Under the pieces are notes generated by a model. That model was given only the letters and a program-made list of their open reading frames with translations. It searched no databases and was not told where the DNA came from. Of a DNA stretch of 35,843 nt, positions 8,956-16,817 are shown piece after piece; the stretch's first letter is position 1, and the number at the start of each line of letters is the position of its first letter. The stretch comes from Bacteroidetes bacterium GWF2_33_38 (GTDB lineage Bacteria; Bacteroidota; Bacteroidia; Bacteroidales; GWF2-33-38). The stretch spans positions 1-35,843 of the forward strand of contig MEOF01000010.1 of NCBI GenBank assembly GCA_001769505.1, in the 5' to 3' direction. Both the position numbers and the translations under genes were made by a program.

Positions 8956-9549
8956 TTATTTTATAAAATTATTTAATTCGTTGTACAGTTTTTGAATGGG
9001 CAATCCCATAACATTGAAATACGAACCGTTGATGTGCTCAATTCCGATGTACCCAATCCATTCTTGAATTCCATAAGCTCCAGCTTTATCATAAGGTTTA
9101 TATTTATCGACATAAAAAGTAATTTCATCATCGCTTAAAATCTTAAATTTTACATCGGTTTTTGATGAAAATGCATATTGTTTTTTCACGCTTGTAATGC
9201 AAACTCCAGAATACACTTGGTGTGTATTTCCAGAAAGTTTTTTTAACATTAAAATCGCTTCGTCGCGATTTTCGGGCTTGTTTATGACTTCGTTATTGAG
9301 CCAAACTATAGTATCGGCAGTAATTAAAATATCGGCTTCTTTAAGTTTTGATTTTAATGATTCAGCTTTTATTTTAGATAAATATATAGGAACTTGTTCA
9401 TGTGTTAATTCTATTGGAAATGATTCGTCAACATTTTCGGGTTTCATAATTTTAAACGATAGTCCAATTTCGTTGAGCAAAAAATGACGTCGAGGCGAAT
9501 TAGATGCAAGAATTATAGTGTACTTGCTAAGATTTGTTTGAAATGTCAT
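8956..9549 (-). CDS. maf: Maf family nucleoside triphosphate pyrophosphatase
   Basis: 197 residues. Maf proteins hydrolyse non-canonical or excess nucleoside triphosphates (dTTP/UTP in the YhdE type) to monophosphates. The N-terminal signature LASNSPRR is at residues 14-21, and the conserved acidic motif ITADTIVWLNNEVINKP is near residue 80. GNTHQVYSGV and YDKAGAYGIQEW are further family blocks. The start codon directly abuts the stop of the UbiA gene, so the two are probably translationally coupled. The substrate is not certain from sequence alone. Confidence 0.94.
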   Translation of the reverse strand: MTFQTNLSKYTIILASNSPRRHFLLNEIGLSFKIMKPENVDESFPIELTHEQVPIYLSKIKAESLKSKLKEADILITADTIVWLNNEVINKPENRDEAILMLKKLSGNTHQVYSGVCITSVKKQYAFSSKTDVKFKILSDDEITFYVDKYKPYDKAGAYGIQEWIGYIGIEHINGSYFNVMGLPIQKLYNELNNFIK

Positions 9550-10494
9550 TTAGTTGAGAATATTATAAAGTATTACAAATGAATAAAATAAACCAGAAAG
9601 CATCAGTAATTTAAGCAATCGGCTTATGGTATGATAATTTTCTTTTTCTTTAGCTCGAATGGTTTGAACAAGAATATACAGCAATGGTAAAATAATAAAG
9701 GCTGTGATGTACCATAAACTTATATTATCGTTGATGTATTTTGCGAAACCAATAATTGTAATTGTAATGGTAAAAAGAATTAAAAATAAAATGAATGCTT
9801 TTGTATAGAATTTTCCAACAACAACCGGCATTGTTTTTCTTCCGAATTTTAAATCGCCTTCATAGTCCTCAATATCTTTTACTATTTCTCGTGTTAAATT
9901 CAGAATAAATGCAAAAAACGAAAATCCGATTGCCCAAAATCCAATATCAGAAAAATCCATTTGTTTGCTCAATATTTCGTTTGTGTATTTTTCGTGCAAT
10001 AAAGGAATTTCAAAAATTACAGCTAATATTGGGATTGTTGCGGTTAGAGCTGCAACAACTATGTTCCCAACTAGTAACATTCTTTTGAAGGTAGTGGAAT
10101 AAAACCATAAAAGTGCGGTCATAATTATGCTTATAATTCCAAGTTTATACATTCCTGCACGGTAAGCAACATAAAAACTTAATCCAACTGCAAGAATGTT
10201 GATAATGGTGTGAGTAATAATGGCTGTTCGGCGGTGAATATGTTTACCAATGATTACAGTTTTTGGACGATTAACTAGGTCTGTTTTTCGATCAAAATAA
10301 TCGTTTATGATGTAGCCCGCCGCAGTTGTCATTACTATAGAAAGAACTAAAAGGGAAAAGTTAAACTCTGAAAATTGAAAATCGACACCTTGTTTGTGTA
10401 ATATTGGGTATGTGATGCACCATCGTATTAGATAAAAATTTATTACAATGATGAGTAAGTTTTTAATTCTAATCAGTTTTAGAAAATGCAACAT
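9550..10494 (-). CDS. UbiA-family membrane prenyltransferase
   Basis: 314 residues with eight to nine hydrophobic segments. The two Asp-rich Mg-diphosphate binding motifs are intact: NDYFDRKTDLVNRP (64-77) and DIEDYEGD (207-214). Bacteroidota homologs beside maf are usually annotated as geranylgeranylglycerol-phosphate geranylgeranyltransferase, but the acceptor cannot be read from the sequence. A quinone or other lipid acceptor is possible. It sits directly upstream of maf with no spacer and follows a 52-bp gap carrying a heptamer tandem repeat. Confidence 0.88.
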   Translation of the reverse strand: MLHFLKLIRIKNLLIIVINFYLIRWCITYPILHKQGVDFQFSEFNFSLLVLSIVMTTAAGYIINDYFDRKTDLVNRPKTVIIGKHIHRRTAIITHTIINILAVGLSFYVAYRAGMYKLGIISIIMTALLWFYSTTFKRMLLVGNIVVAALTATIPILAVIFEIPLLHEKYTNEILSKQMDFSDIGFWAIGFSFFAFILNLTREIVKDIEDYEGDLKFGRKTMPVVVGKFYTKAFILFLILFTITITIIGFAKYINDNISLWYITAFIILPLLYILVQTIRAKEKENYHTISRLLKLLMLSGLFYSFVILYNILN

Positions 10495-10510
10495 ATTTTA
10501 TATTTTTTGC

Positions 10511-10538
10511 TCATAACTCATAACTCATAACTCATAAC
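10511..10538. repeat. Tandem heptamer repeat, 4 x TCATAAC
   Basis: Four perfect copies of TCATAAC (GTTATGA on the coding strand of the flanking genes) fill the gap between the kdsC-like and UbiA genes. The number of copies could vary by slippage, changing the intergenic length inside the operon. Confidence 0.95.
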
Positions 10539-10546
10539 TTTCCCTC

Positions 10547-11068
10547 CTACCAATGAAAAGCATCGTTATCCATCCATTTTCCCTGTGCTCGCATAACTTG
10601 TTCAATCACATCTCTTACGCAACCCTCGCCACCTTTAATATTTGAAATATATCGAGAAATGCTATGAATCTCTTCGGCAGCATCGGCTGGGCTAGTAGGA
10701 ATTCCAACAGCTTTCATAACTTCGTAATCGGGCAAATCGTCTCCCATATATAAAATATTTTCGGGTTCAATATTGTATTTGAATCTAAAATCGTTAAAAT
10801 TATCTAGTTTGTAAGAAGAGTTTAAGTAAATATCGGTAATGCCTAAATCGTTAAATCGTTTTTTTACCGATAGTGAATTGCCTCCTGTGATAATAGCAAT
10901 TGGGTAGCCTTTTTTTACAGCTAATTGCACAGCATAACCGTCTTTAATATTCATCGAGCGTACGTATTCTCCGGCGGCATCTAAATAAAAGTTGCTCTTA
11001 GCAAAAACACCATCTACATCAAATGCAAAAGCTTTAACCTTCGATAATAATTCTTTAAAATTACTCAT
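10547..11068 (-). CDS. kdsC: KdsC-like HAD phosphatase (KDO 8-phosphate phosphatase)
   Basis: 173 residues, the normal length of KdsC, which removes phosphate from 3-deoxy-D-manno-octulosonate 8-phosphate in the KDO branch of lipopolysaccharide synthesis. HAD motif I is FDVDGV (Asp17 nucleophile, Asp19 acid/base), motif II is IITGGNS, and motif IV is MGDDLPDYEVM. As in other KdsC proteins there is no large cap domain, so it probably forms a tetramer. Its start overlaps the stop of the DUF2520 gene (ATGA). The KDO assignment rests on overall family resemblance. Confidence 0.88.
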   Translation of the reverse strand: MSNFKELLSKVKAFAFDVDGVFAKSNFYLDAAGEYVRSMNIKDGYAVQLAVKKGYPIAIITGGNSLSVKKRFNDLGITDIYLNSSYKLDNFNDFRFKYNIEPENILYMGDDLPDYEVMKAVGIPTSPADAAEEIHSISRYISNIKGGEGCVRDVIEQVMRAQGKWMDNDAFHW

Positions 11069-11853
11069 TTATCACTTTTATAAAAATTCAAAATACTTTC
11101 GCTTACAAAACTATATAATTTTTGGAATTCGGGCTTGTTTTTTAGCATTTCTATGTGTTTTTCGATGGTTATTTTATCGTTTCTTCTTGCCGGTCCAGTT
11201 TGAATATCTTTTGGATTGTTATCGAGAATCTTGTGTGCTGTTTCAATAATCAATGGTTTTAGCAATTCAATATCAAGATTATTGCTTTCTAAATATTGCT
11301 GCGACAACGAATACATATGGTTGGTGAAATTATTGGCAAATACCGCTGCAATATGAATTTTTTGTCTGTCTTCCGACGAAATAACTCTAACCGTATTTGA
11401 CAAGCAGCGAGCTAAATTTGTAAGATTATTAAGATTCTGAATATTGTTTGCTTCAATTAAAATTGGAATATTATTAAAATCGACAATTGTTGACTTTGAA
11501 AAAGTTTGTAGAGAGTAAAAAATACCAAAATTTTCAAATTTGTTACCAAAAACATTTACCGAAACACTTCCCGATGTATGCACCACCAATTTATTTTTAA
11601 TATTGATTTTCGACACCACTTCACTTATTGCAGAATCGCTAACGGCAACTATATATAGGTCGGCTTGTTTAGTCAATAAAGCTAAATCGGAAATCGGTTC
11701 GGAATTTGTCTGTTTAGCAAGTTCGATAGCATTTTCAATATTCCGACTATAAATTTGAACAATATCAAAATCTTTATTACTAAGATTTATCGCCAAATTT
11801 GTGGCGAGATTTCCAGAACCAATAATTGCTATTTTGTTGATTTTACTTGTCAA
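11065..11853 (-). CDS. Rossmann-fold DUF2520 protein (putative NAD(P)-dependent)
   Basis: 262 residues. The N-terminal dinucleotide-binding motif IAIIGSGNLATNLA (8-21) is followed by a Rossmann domain to about residue 130. The C-terminal helical part carries the DUF2520 signature TGPARRNDKITIEKHIEML. The fold resembles 6-phosphogluconate dehydrogenase or pyrroline-5-carboxylate reductase, but no substrate is known. The start is TTG at 11853: no ATG lies between the upstream in-frame stop and the Gly-rich motif, and a later start would destroy the Rossmann fold. First gene of the seven-gene minus-strand run and translationally coupled to kdsC. Confidence 0.88.
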   Translation of the reverse strand: MTSKINKIAIIGSGNLATNLAINLSNKDFDIVQIYSRNIENAIELAKQTNSEPISDLALLTKQADLYIVAVSDSAISEVVSKINIKNKLVVHTSGSVSVNVFGNKFENFGIFYSLQTFSKSTIVDFNNIPILIEANNIQNLNNLTNLARCLSNTVRVISSEDRQKIHIAAVFANNFTNHMYSLSQQYLESNNLDIELLKPLIIETAHKILDNNPKDIQTGPARRNDKITIEKHIEMLKNKPEFQKLYSFVSESILNFYKSDK

Positions 11854-11970
11854 TTTAAATACCGTTTGTAAAATTAATTAATACTTTTCGACGTTTATTG
11901 TTTATTCGTAATGTCAAAAAAATAAATTTATATATTTTTACTTGAAATTTGCACAAATATTTATAAAAAT

Positions 11971-12786
11971 ATGTTTAGAAGCTTAGTATTGGTTTTTGTT
12001 TTATTTATTTCGACACAAACATTTTCTCAAAATGTAGGTCAAGTTGGCGATTCGCTCATCAATTACACCGACATAAATGGAAACCGGCAGGGCTTTTGGA
12101 AAAAGCAATTTCCAAACGGAAAAACCAAGTACGAAGGGTATTTTAGAAATAATTTCCCAGTTGGTATTTTCAAACGTTATTACGATACCGGTAAGCTAAA
12201 AGCAGAATTAAAATATGATTTTGATGGAATAACTGCACGAACAAAAATATTTTATAAATCAGGAAAACTTGCTGCCGATGGAAAATACATAAACGAGAAA
12301 AAAGATAGCACTTGGAATTATTATCTAGAGTCGGGTTTCAAAATTTATGTAGAAAATTATAAAAATGGTATTCGAGATGGAGTTACGAGTAAGTATTTTT
12401 CGTCAAGTAAAAATAAATGTGAAGAAATAACATACAAAGAGGGAGAAATGCACGGAGAGTGGATTCATTATTTTGAAAATGGAACCAAAAAGATGCTTGC
12501 AAACAACAGCGATGGAATTCGTAATGGCGTTTTTTATGCGTACTATCCAACTGGGAGTATGAGAATTCAAGGATTTTACAAAGATGGTTTAAAAGAAGGT
12601 AAATGGACATTTTTTAACGAAGATGGAAGAATAAATAAGTCTTTAGAATTTGTGAAAAATATCGCAACAAATCAAGATGAACTTGATTTAGAATTTTCGA
12701 AAGAAATAAATGAAATTGAGAACAACAAGTTGCGATACGAAGAGCCAGAAAAGCAAATAATGAAGATTATTGAAGGAATGTATTAA
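11971..12786 (+). CDS. Exported MORN-variant repeat protein
   Basis: 271 residues with a signal peptide (MFRSLVLVFVLFISTQTFSQ). Residues about 35-215 hold roughly seven repeats of the MORN-variant type, such as NGKTKYEGYFRNNFPVGIFKRYYDTG, SGKLAADGKYINEKKDSTWNYY and NGTKKMLANNSDGIRNGVFYAYYPTG. Automated pipelines often call this family 'YwqK antitoxin', but here there is a secretion signal and no toxin gene nearby, so that label is misleading. It probably acts as an extracytoplasmic binding scaffold (inference). mnmA starts 2 bp downstream, so the two are very likely co-transcribed. Confidence 0.85.
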   Translation: MFRSLVLVFVLFISTQTFSQNVGQVGDSLINYTDINGNRQGFWKKQFPNGKTKYEGYFRNNFPVGIFKRYYDTGKLKAELKYDFDGITARTKIFYKSGKLAADGKYINEKKDSTWNYYLESGFKIYVENYKNGIRDGVTSKYFSSSKNKCEEITYKEGEMHGEWIHYFENGTKKMLANNSDGIRNGVFYAYYPTGSMRIQGFYKDGLKEGKWTFFNEDGRINKSLEFVKNIATNQDELDLEFSKEINEIENNKLRYEEPEKQIMKIIEGMY

Positions 12787-12788
12787 AA

Positions 12789-13886
12789 ATGAACAAAATG
12801 TCGAAAGGTAGAGTTTTGGTTGCGATGAGTGGAGGTATTGATAGTTCAATTACAGCTCTTTTGTTACACGAACAAGGTTACGAAGTTATAGGGATTACTC
12901 TTAAAACTTGGGAATATTCGTCGACTTGTAGCACCGGAAAAGAATCGGGTTGCTGCAATATCGATTCGTTTAACGATGCTCGTGAATTGGCTGTAAGTAT
13001 GGGAATTCCTTATTACATTATTGACATTAAAGAGCAATTTGAAGAAAAAATAATCAAAAATTTCATCAGTGAATATATTGCAGGTCGAACACCGAATCCA
13101 TGTGTGATTTGCAATACCGAAATAAAATGGGATTATTTTCTGAAAAAAGCCGATCAGCTTGGTTGTGAGTTTATTGCAACCGGACATTATGCTCAAGTAA
13201 ACAAAGATGATGTTAATGGAAGATATTTTCTTTCGAAAGGAATTGACGAGAAAAAAGACCAATCATACGTATTGTGGGGGCTTTCGCAAGACAACCTGCG
13301 ACGAACAATTCTACCATTGGGTAAATATCACAAATCGGAAATTAAAGAACTTGCAACACAACGAGGTTTCGATAATCTTGCAAAAAAACGCGAAAGCTAT
13401 GAAATTTGTTTCGTGCCAAACGACGATTATCGTGCATTTTTGAAAACTCGAATTCCTGAATTAGAAAAAAAAGTCGATGGAGGTAATTTTATCGATACTC
13501 AAGGAAATATTCTTGGGCAACATAAAGGTTATCCTTTTTATACCATCGGACAACGCAAAGGACTGGAAATTGCACTCGGTCAACCTATGTACGTGGTCGA
13601 TATCATTGCAGAAACTAATACCGTCGTTATCGGTACAAAAGAAGAAGTGTTCAAGCAGGAAATGTATATTACGGATATAAATTTAATGAAATACAACCGA
13701 CTTCCTAATGATTTTGAAGCATTGGTGAAAATTCGCTACAAAGATTCGGGCGAATTTGCTATTCTCAGCCAAGAAGGAAACAAAATAAATGTGAAATTTG
13801 CGAATAAAGTATCTGCTATAACTCCCGGACAATCTGCCGTTTTTTACGAAGGTGAAAATGTAATTGGCGGTGGAGTGATTTGTTAA
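12789..13886 (+). CDS. mnmA: tRNA-uridine 2-sulfurtransferase MnmA
   Basis: 365 residues, the family length. MnmA adenylates and thiolates U34 of tRNA for Lys, Glu and Gln. The PP-loop SGGIDS is at residues 14-19. The catalytic cysteines are Cys108 in TPNPCVICNTEIKW and Cys207 in RESYEICFVP. GHYAQV and YTIGQRKGL are further family blocks, and the C-terminal beta-barrel is complete. An alternative start three codons in (ATG at 12798) is possible. It converges on the pgpH-like gene with about 50 bp between them and no clear terminator. Confidence 0.97.
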   Translation: MNKMSKGRVLVAMSGGIDSSITALLLHEQGYEVIGITLKTWEYSSTCSTGKESGCCNIDSFNDARELAVSMGIPYYIIDIKEQFEEKIIKNFISEYIAGRTPNPCVICNTEIKWDYFLKKADQLGCEFIATGHYAQVNKDDVNGRYFLSKGIDEKKDQSYVLWGLSQDNLRRTILPLGKYHKSEIKELATQRGFDNLAKKRESYEICFVPNDDYRAFLKTRIPELEKKVDGGNFIDTQGNILGQHKGYPFYTIGQRKGLEIALGQPMYVVDIIAETNTVVIGTKEEVFKQEMYITDINLMKYNRLPNDFEALVKIRYKDSGEFAILSQEGNKINVKFANKVSAITPGQSAVFYEGENVIGGGVIC

Positions 13887-13937
13887 TAAATTTCACACTC
13901 ACTTTCAACTTTATAAACTTGATGAACTTTACCAACT

Positions 13938-16088
13938 CTATACAATTTCTTTAGGATATTCAATTCTAGCATGATTTATATTCAAAATTTTGCTAGTAAG
14001 AATTTCTTTGGCTCTATTAATATCTCTAAAAGTAATATCTGCATTAGCAAATTGATTTGCTTCAATTTGTTTGTTAATAATTGAGTTTACAAGGTTCTTA
14101 ACGGAATCTTCGTTAATTTCTTTTAAACTTCGTGAAGCCGCTTCAATTGAGTCGGCCATCATTACAATTGCAGTTTCTTTTGAGTATGGAGGAATTCCTG
14201 GATAAGTGAATTTATTTTCATCTATTTCTTTTCCTGGATTTTCTTTCATGTAAGTTCGATAAAAATATTCGACTTTAGATTTACCATGATGTGTTCTGAT
14301 GAAGTCTATAATCTGCTGAGGAATATTATATTTTCTAGCTATATTAACTCCATTTTTAACGTGGTTAATAATGATTTCAGCACTTTTTTCACTATCAATT
14401 GTATCGTGTGGATTTAAAGAATTTTTTTGATTTTCGATAAAAAATATAGGAGTTTCCATTTTTCCAATATCGTGATACATAGCTCCAACTCTTGTTAAAA
14501 GTGGATTTGCATCTAGCCTGAAAGCCACTTCCTCTGCTAAACTTGCAACCTGAAGTGAGTGTTGGAAAGTGCCGGGTGCTTTTTCGGCTAATTTTCGCAA
14601 AATAGGGTGATTCGTGTCTGACAATTCCATTAAAGTTACATCTGATAAAAATCCAAACGATTTTTCAAAAATATAAATAGTCGGGTAGGAGGTTAACAAT
14701 AATAAACCGTTTCCGACAAACCAAATTATATTTTTCCAATTAATGTTTTCAAGGTTCCCTTCTTGCATCAATGCAATCCCCAAATACAAAGATGTATATG
14801 TTGTAAAAATGATTAAAGCGGTTAAGAATAATTGACTTCGTTTACGAACATTAGCTAAACTGAATATAGCGATTGCTCCTGTAATAAATTGCATAAATAT
14901 AAATTCGTATGAATTTGGGAAAATAAATGCAATTAAAAACATGGTAATTAAATGTGTAAACAAGGCCAATCGAGTATCGTAAAAAGTTCGAATTATAATA
15001 GGAAGTAATGCAAAAGGGATAACGTAGTAATTTAAAAAATCAAATTTTAGAACAATTGTGGAAATCAAAACAAAGAAAACAATCATGAAATTAAGAAATG
15101 TAACTTTTAAAACATCGTAGAGAATATCCCTTCTAAAGTTATAAAGAAATAGGAATAGAATTAACATGATGATAAATATCAAAACGCCTTGTCCTAAATA
15201 AATTAAAAGATAATTTTTATTTATTCCCGAATCGTGTTCAAACTCTTTTTTTAGCGATTCAAGAATACGAAGATTATCGTTATTTACAACTTCTCCTTTT
15301 GAAATAACAAGTTCTCCTTTTTGAACCAAGCCTTTTGTTGGTGATATATTTTCGATAAGCGATTTTTTTACATCTTTTGAAATCCCAATTTCATAAAAAA
15401 GATTTGGTTCAATGTAATTTTGAAGATTCAATTTTTCTATTAAATCGATATCAATGTTTTCACTGTAACTAAAATTATTCCTTCTTTCGTGAATAGCGTT
15501 TTCGATGTACTCTTTAGCAGTTGTTGGTGTAAAAACTTCGCTTATATTAAATTCGTCGGCTTCGGAATATTGGTTTATAATAAAAATCGACAAATCAGAA
15601 TTCACTTTTCCAAGTACATCAGAAAGTTCTACAATTCCTTTCTCGTAAATAAAATTCAGAATACTTGAAATATAATTCAAGTATTCATTTTTGATTGTCT
15701 CTTTTTTATTGGTAATACTCGAATCTGAATTTAAACCAATGTCATTTCTATAATATTTTGTTGTGTGTTGTTCCCATTTTATTTCAAAATCTTTTGCAAG
15801 TCTTGAAGCTTGATTGATTTGAATTTTTTTATTGAACTTAAAATATGGTTTAAACGATTTATTTATACTGTCTTTCTCACTTTCAATTTCTCGCTTAAAC
15901 TTATATATAGGAAAATCAAATGGAGCAACTAATGTTTCGTGTAACCATGGTTTCCCTTTTGTAAATTCATATTTAAACTTAGCTTCTTTTGGGTACAAGG
16001 CAATAATTATTGCAATACTTACAATGAAAATAAAGTATTGATAAAATTTTAAAATACCTCGTTTTATATTTCTTTTAGTTGTTGTCAT
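13938..16088 (-). CDS. pgpH: 7TM-HD phosphohydrolase, PgpH-type c-di-AMP phosphodiesterase
   Basis: 716 residues. One N-terminal membrane helix (about 15-33) is followed by an extracytoplasmic 7TMR-HDED region to about 290, including the typical VQKGELVISKGEVV (255-268). Seven hydrophobic segments span about 293-480. The cytoplasmic HD domain follows VTLMELSDTNHPILRKL and has the metal-binding pattern His510 (FQHS) and His539-Asp540 in MYHDIGK. Proteins of this layout hydrolyse cyclic di-AMP to pApA and help control osmolyte and wall homeostasis. The length and all key residues look intact. The MocA-like gene lies 37 bp upstream on the same strand. Confidence 0.92.
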   Translation of the reverse strand: MTTTKRNIKRGILKFYQYFIFIVSIAIIIALYPKEAKFKYEFTKGKPWLHETLVAPFDFPIYKFKREIESEKDSINKSFKPYFKFNKKIQINQASRLAKDFEIKWEQHTTKYYRNDIGLNSDSSITNKKETIKNEYLNYISSILNFIYEKGIVELSDVLGKVNSDLSIFIINQYSEADEFNISEVFTPTTAKEYIENAIHERRNNFSYSENIDIDLIEKLNLQNYIEPNLFYEIGISKDVKKSLIENISPTKGLVQKGELVISKGEVVNNDNLRILESLKKEFEHDSGINKNYLLIYLGQGVLIFIIMLILFLFLYNFRRDILYDVLKVTFLNFMIVFFVLISTIVLKFDFLNYYVIPFALLPIIIRTFYDTRLALFTHLITMFLIAFIFPNSYEFIFMQFITGAIAIFSLANVRKRSQLFLTALIIFTTYTSLYLGIALMQEGNLENINWKNIIWFVGNGLLLLTSYPTIYIFEKSFGFLSDVTLMELSDTNHPILRKLAEKAPGTFQHSLQVASLAEEVAFRLDANPLLTRVGAMYHDIGKMETPIFFIENQKNSLNPHDTIDSEKSAEIIINHVKNGVNIARKYNIPQQIIDFIRTHHGKSKVEYFYRTYMKENPGKEIDENKFTYPGIPPYSKETAIVMMADSIEAASRSLKEINEDSVKNLVNSIINKQIEANQFANADITFRDINRAKEILTSKILNINHARIEYPKEIV

Positions 16089-16125
16089 TCAAATGGTTTA
16101 AAATCGGCATAAAATTAATAATAAA

Positions 16126-16719
16126 TTATGTCAAGCCTATAATATTATGATAATCATCGATTGTGTTAATATTTAGTAATATTTTTTCGTCATTAATCTC
16201 AATTTGTTCTTTTTCATACGAAGATAAGAATTCTTTCAATGTAATATGAAGATTATCAAATTCTTTTAAATCTTCAATTATTTTATTTGAAATAAGAATT
16301 GGGTGTCCTCCTTTTCCTTTAAATGTTGGCGAGACATAATGACTTTTACGACTATTGTTCATCAATTGACGAAGAGTTTTGGTGCTAACAAACGGATTGT
16401 CAATGTTTTGAATGAAGCAAATTCCAGATTTCATTATTTTGCTTACACCAAGTTTTATCGACAGCATTCGTCCTTGGTTGATATCTGTATTTACAACAAT
16501 GATTGTATTATTATTATCAAGCTTTATATTATTTTTTTCAAGTTCATCAATAACTATATGATTTGTTACAAGAATAATTGTTGCCCCGAAAGTAGAATAT
16601 GTTTCTATAATTTTTTCTAAAAAAGTTAGCTTTTCCGAATATTTCAACAAGGCTTTCTGTAAACCCATTCTTGATGAATGTCCTGCTGCTAAAATAATTG
16701 CGTAAATTGGTTCTTGCAT
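16126..16719 (-). CDS. MobA/MocA-like NTP transferase
   Basis: 197 residues. The N-terminal nucleotide-binding signature ILAAGHSSRMGLQKALLKY (9-27) defines the MobA-like NTP-transferase fold. The later blocks VNTDINQGRMLSIKLG, QNIDNPFVS and SPTFKGKGGHPILIS match the MocA (molybdopterin cytidylyltransferase) branch, which transfers CMP to molybdopterin for molybdenum hydroxylases. The usual DxP acid motif is DNP here. It is divergent from the ygfK-like gene, 98 bp away. In Escherichia coli mocA (ygfJ) also lies in the ygfK/xdhD region, which supports the assignment. No molybdenum hydroxylase gene is in the window, so the acceptor is uncertain. Confidence 0.72.
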   Translation of the reverse strand: MQEPIYAIILAAGHSSRMGLQKALLKYSEKLTFLEKIIETYSTFGATIILVTNHIVIDELEKNNIKLDNNNTIIVVNTDINQGRMLSIKLGVSKIMKSGICFIQNIDNPFVSTKTLRQLMNNSRKSHYVSPTFKGKGGHPILISNKIIEDLKEFDNLHITLKEFLSSYEKEQIEINDEKILLNINTIDDYHNIIGLT

Positions 16720-16756
16720 CTCGAATTAGTTTTTACTAAATATAAAATTTACATGT

Positions 16757-16787
16757 TTTCACAAATTTAAATCTTTTTATATCTTTA
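16757..16787 (+). promoter_or_regulatory. Possible promoter for the ygfK-like gene
   Basis: TTTC (16757-16760), a 19-base spacer and TATCTTTA (16780-16787) resemble the Bacteroidota TTTG-N19-TAnnTTTG promoter, with one mismatch in each element. It lies 30 bp before the start codon. Confidence 0.3.
16762..16769 (-). promoter_or_regulatory. Possible -7 element for the MocA-like gene
   Basis: TAAATTTG on the minus strand is an exact TAnnTTTG match, 43 bp before the start. No good TTTG was found at the expected upstream spacing. Confidence 0.25.
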
Positions 16788-16817
16788 CTTTCTATTGTCT
16801 AAATAAAAAACACGATT

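Noticed and set aside
13887-13937. A terminator between the convergent mnmA and pgpH-like genes
   Set aside because: No stem longer than a few pairs and no T tract could be found.
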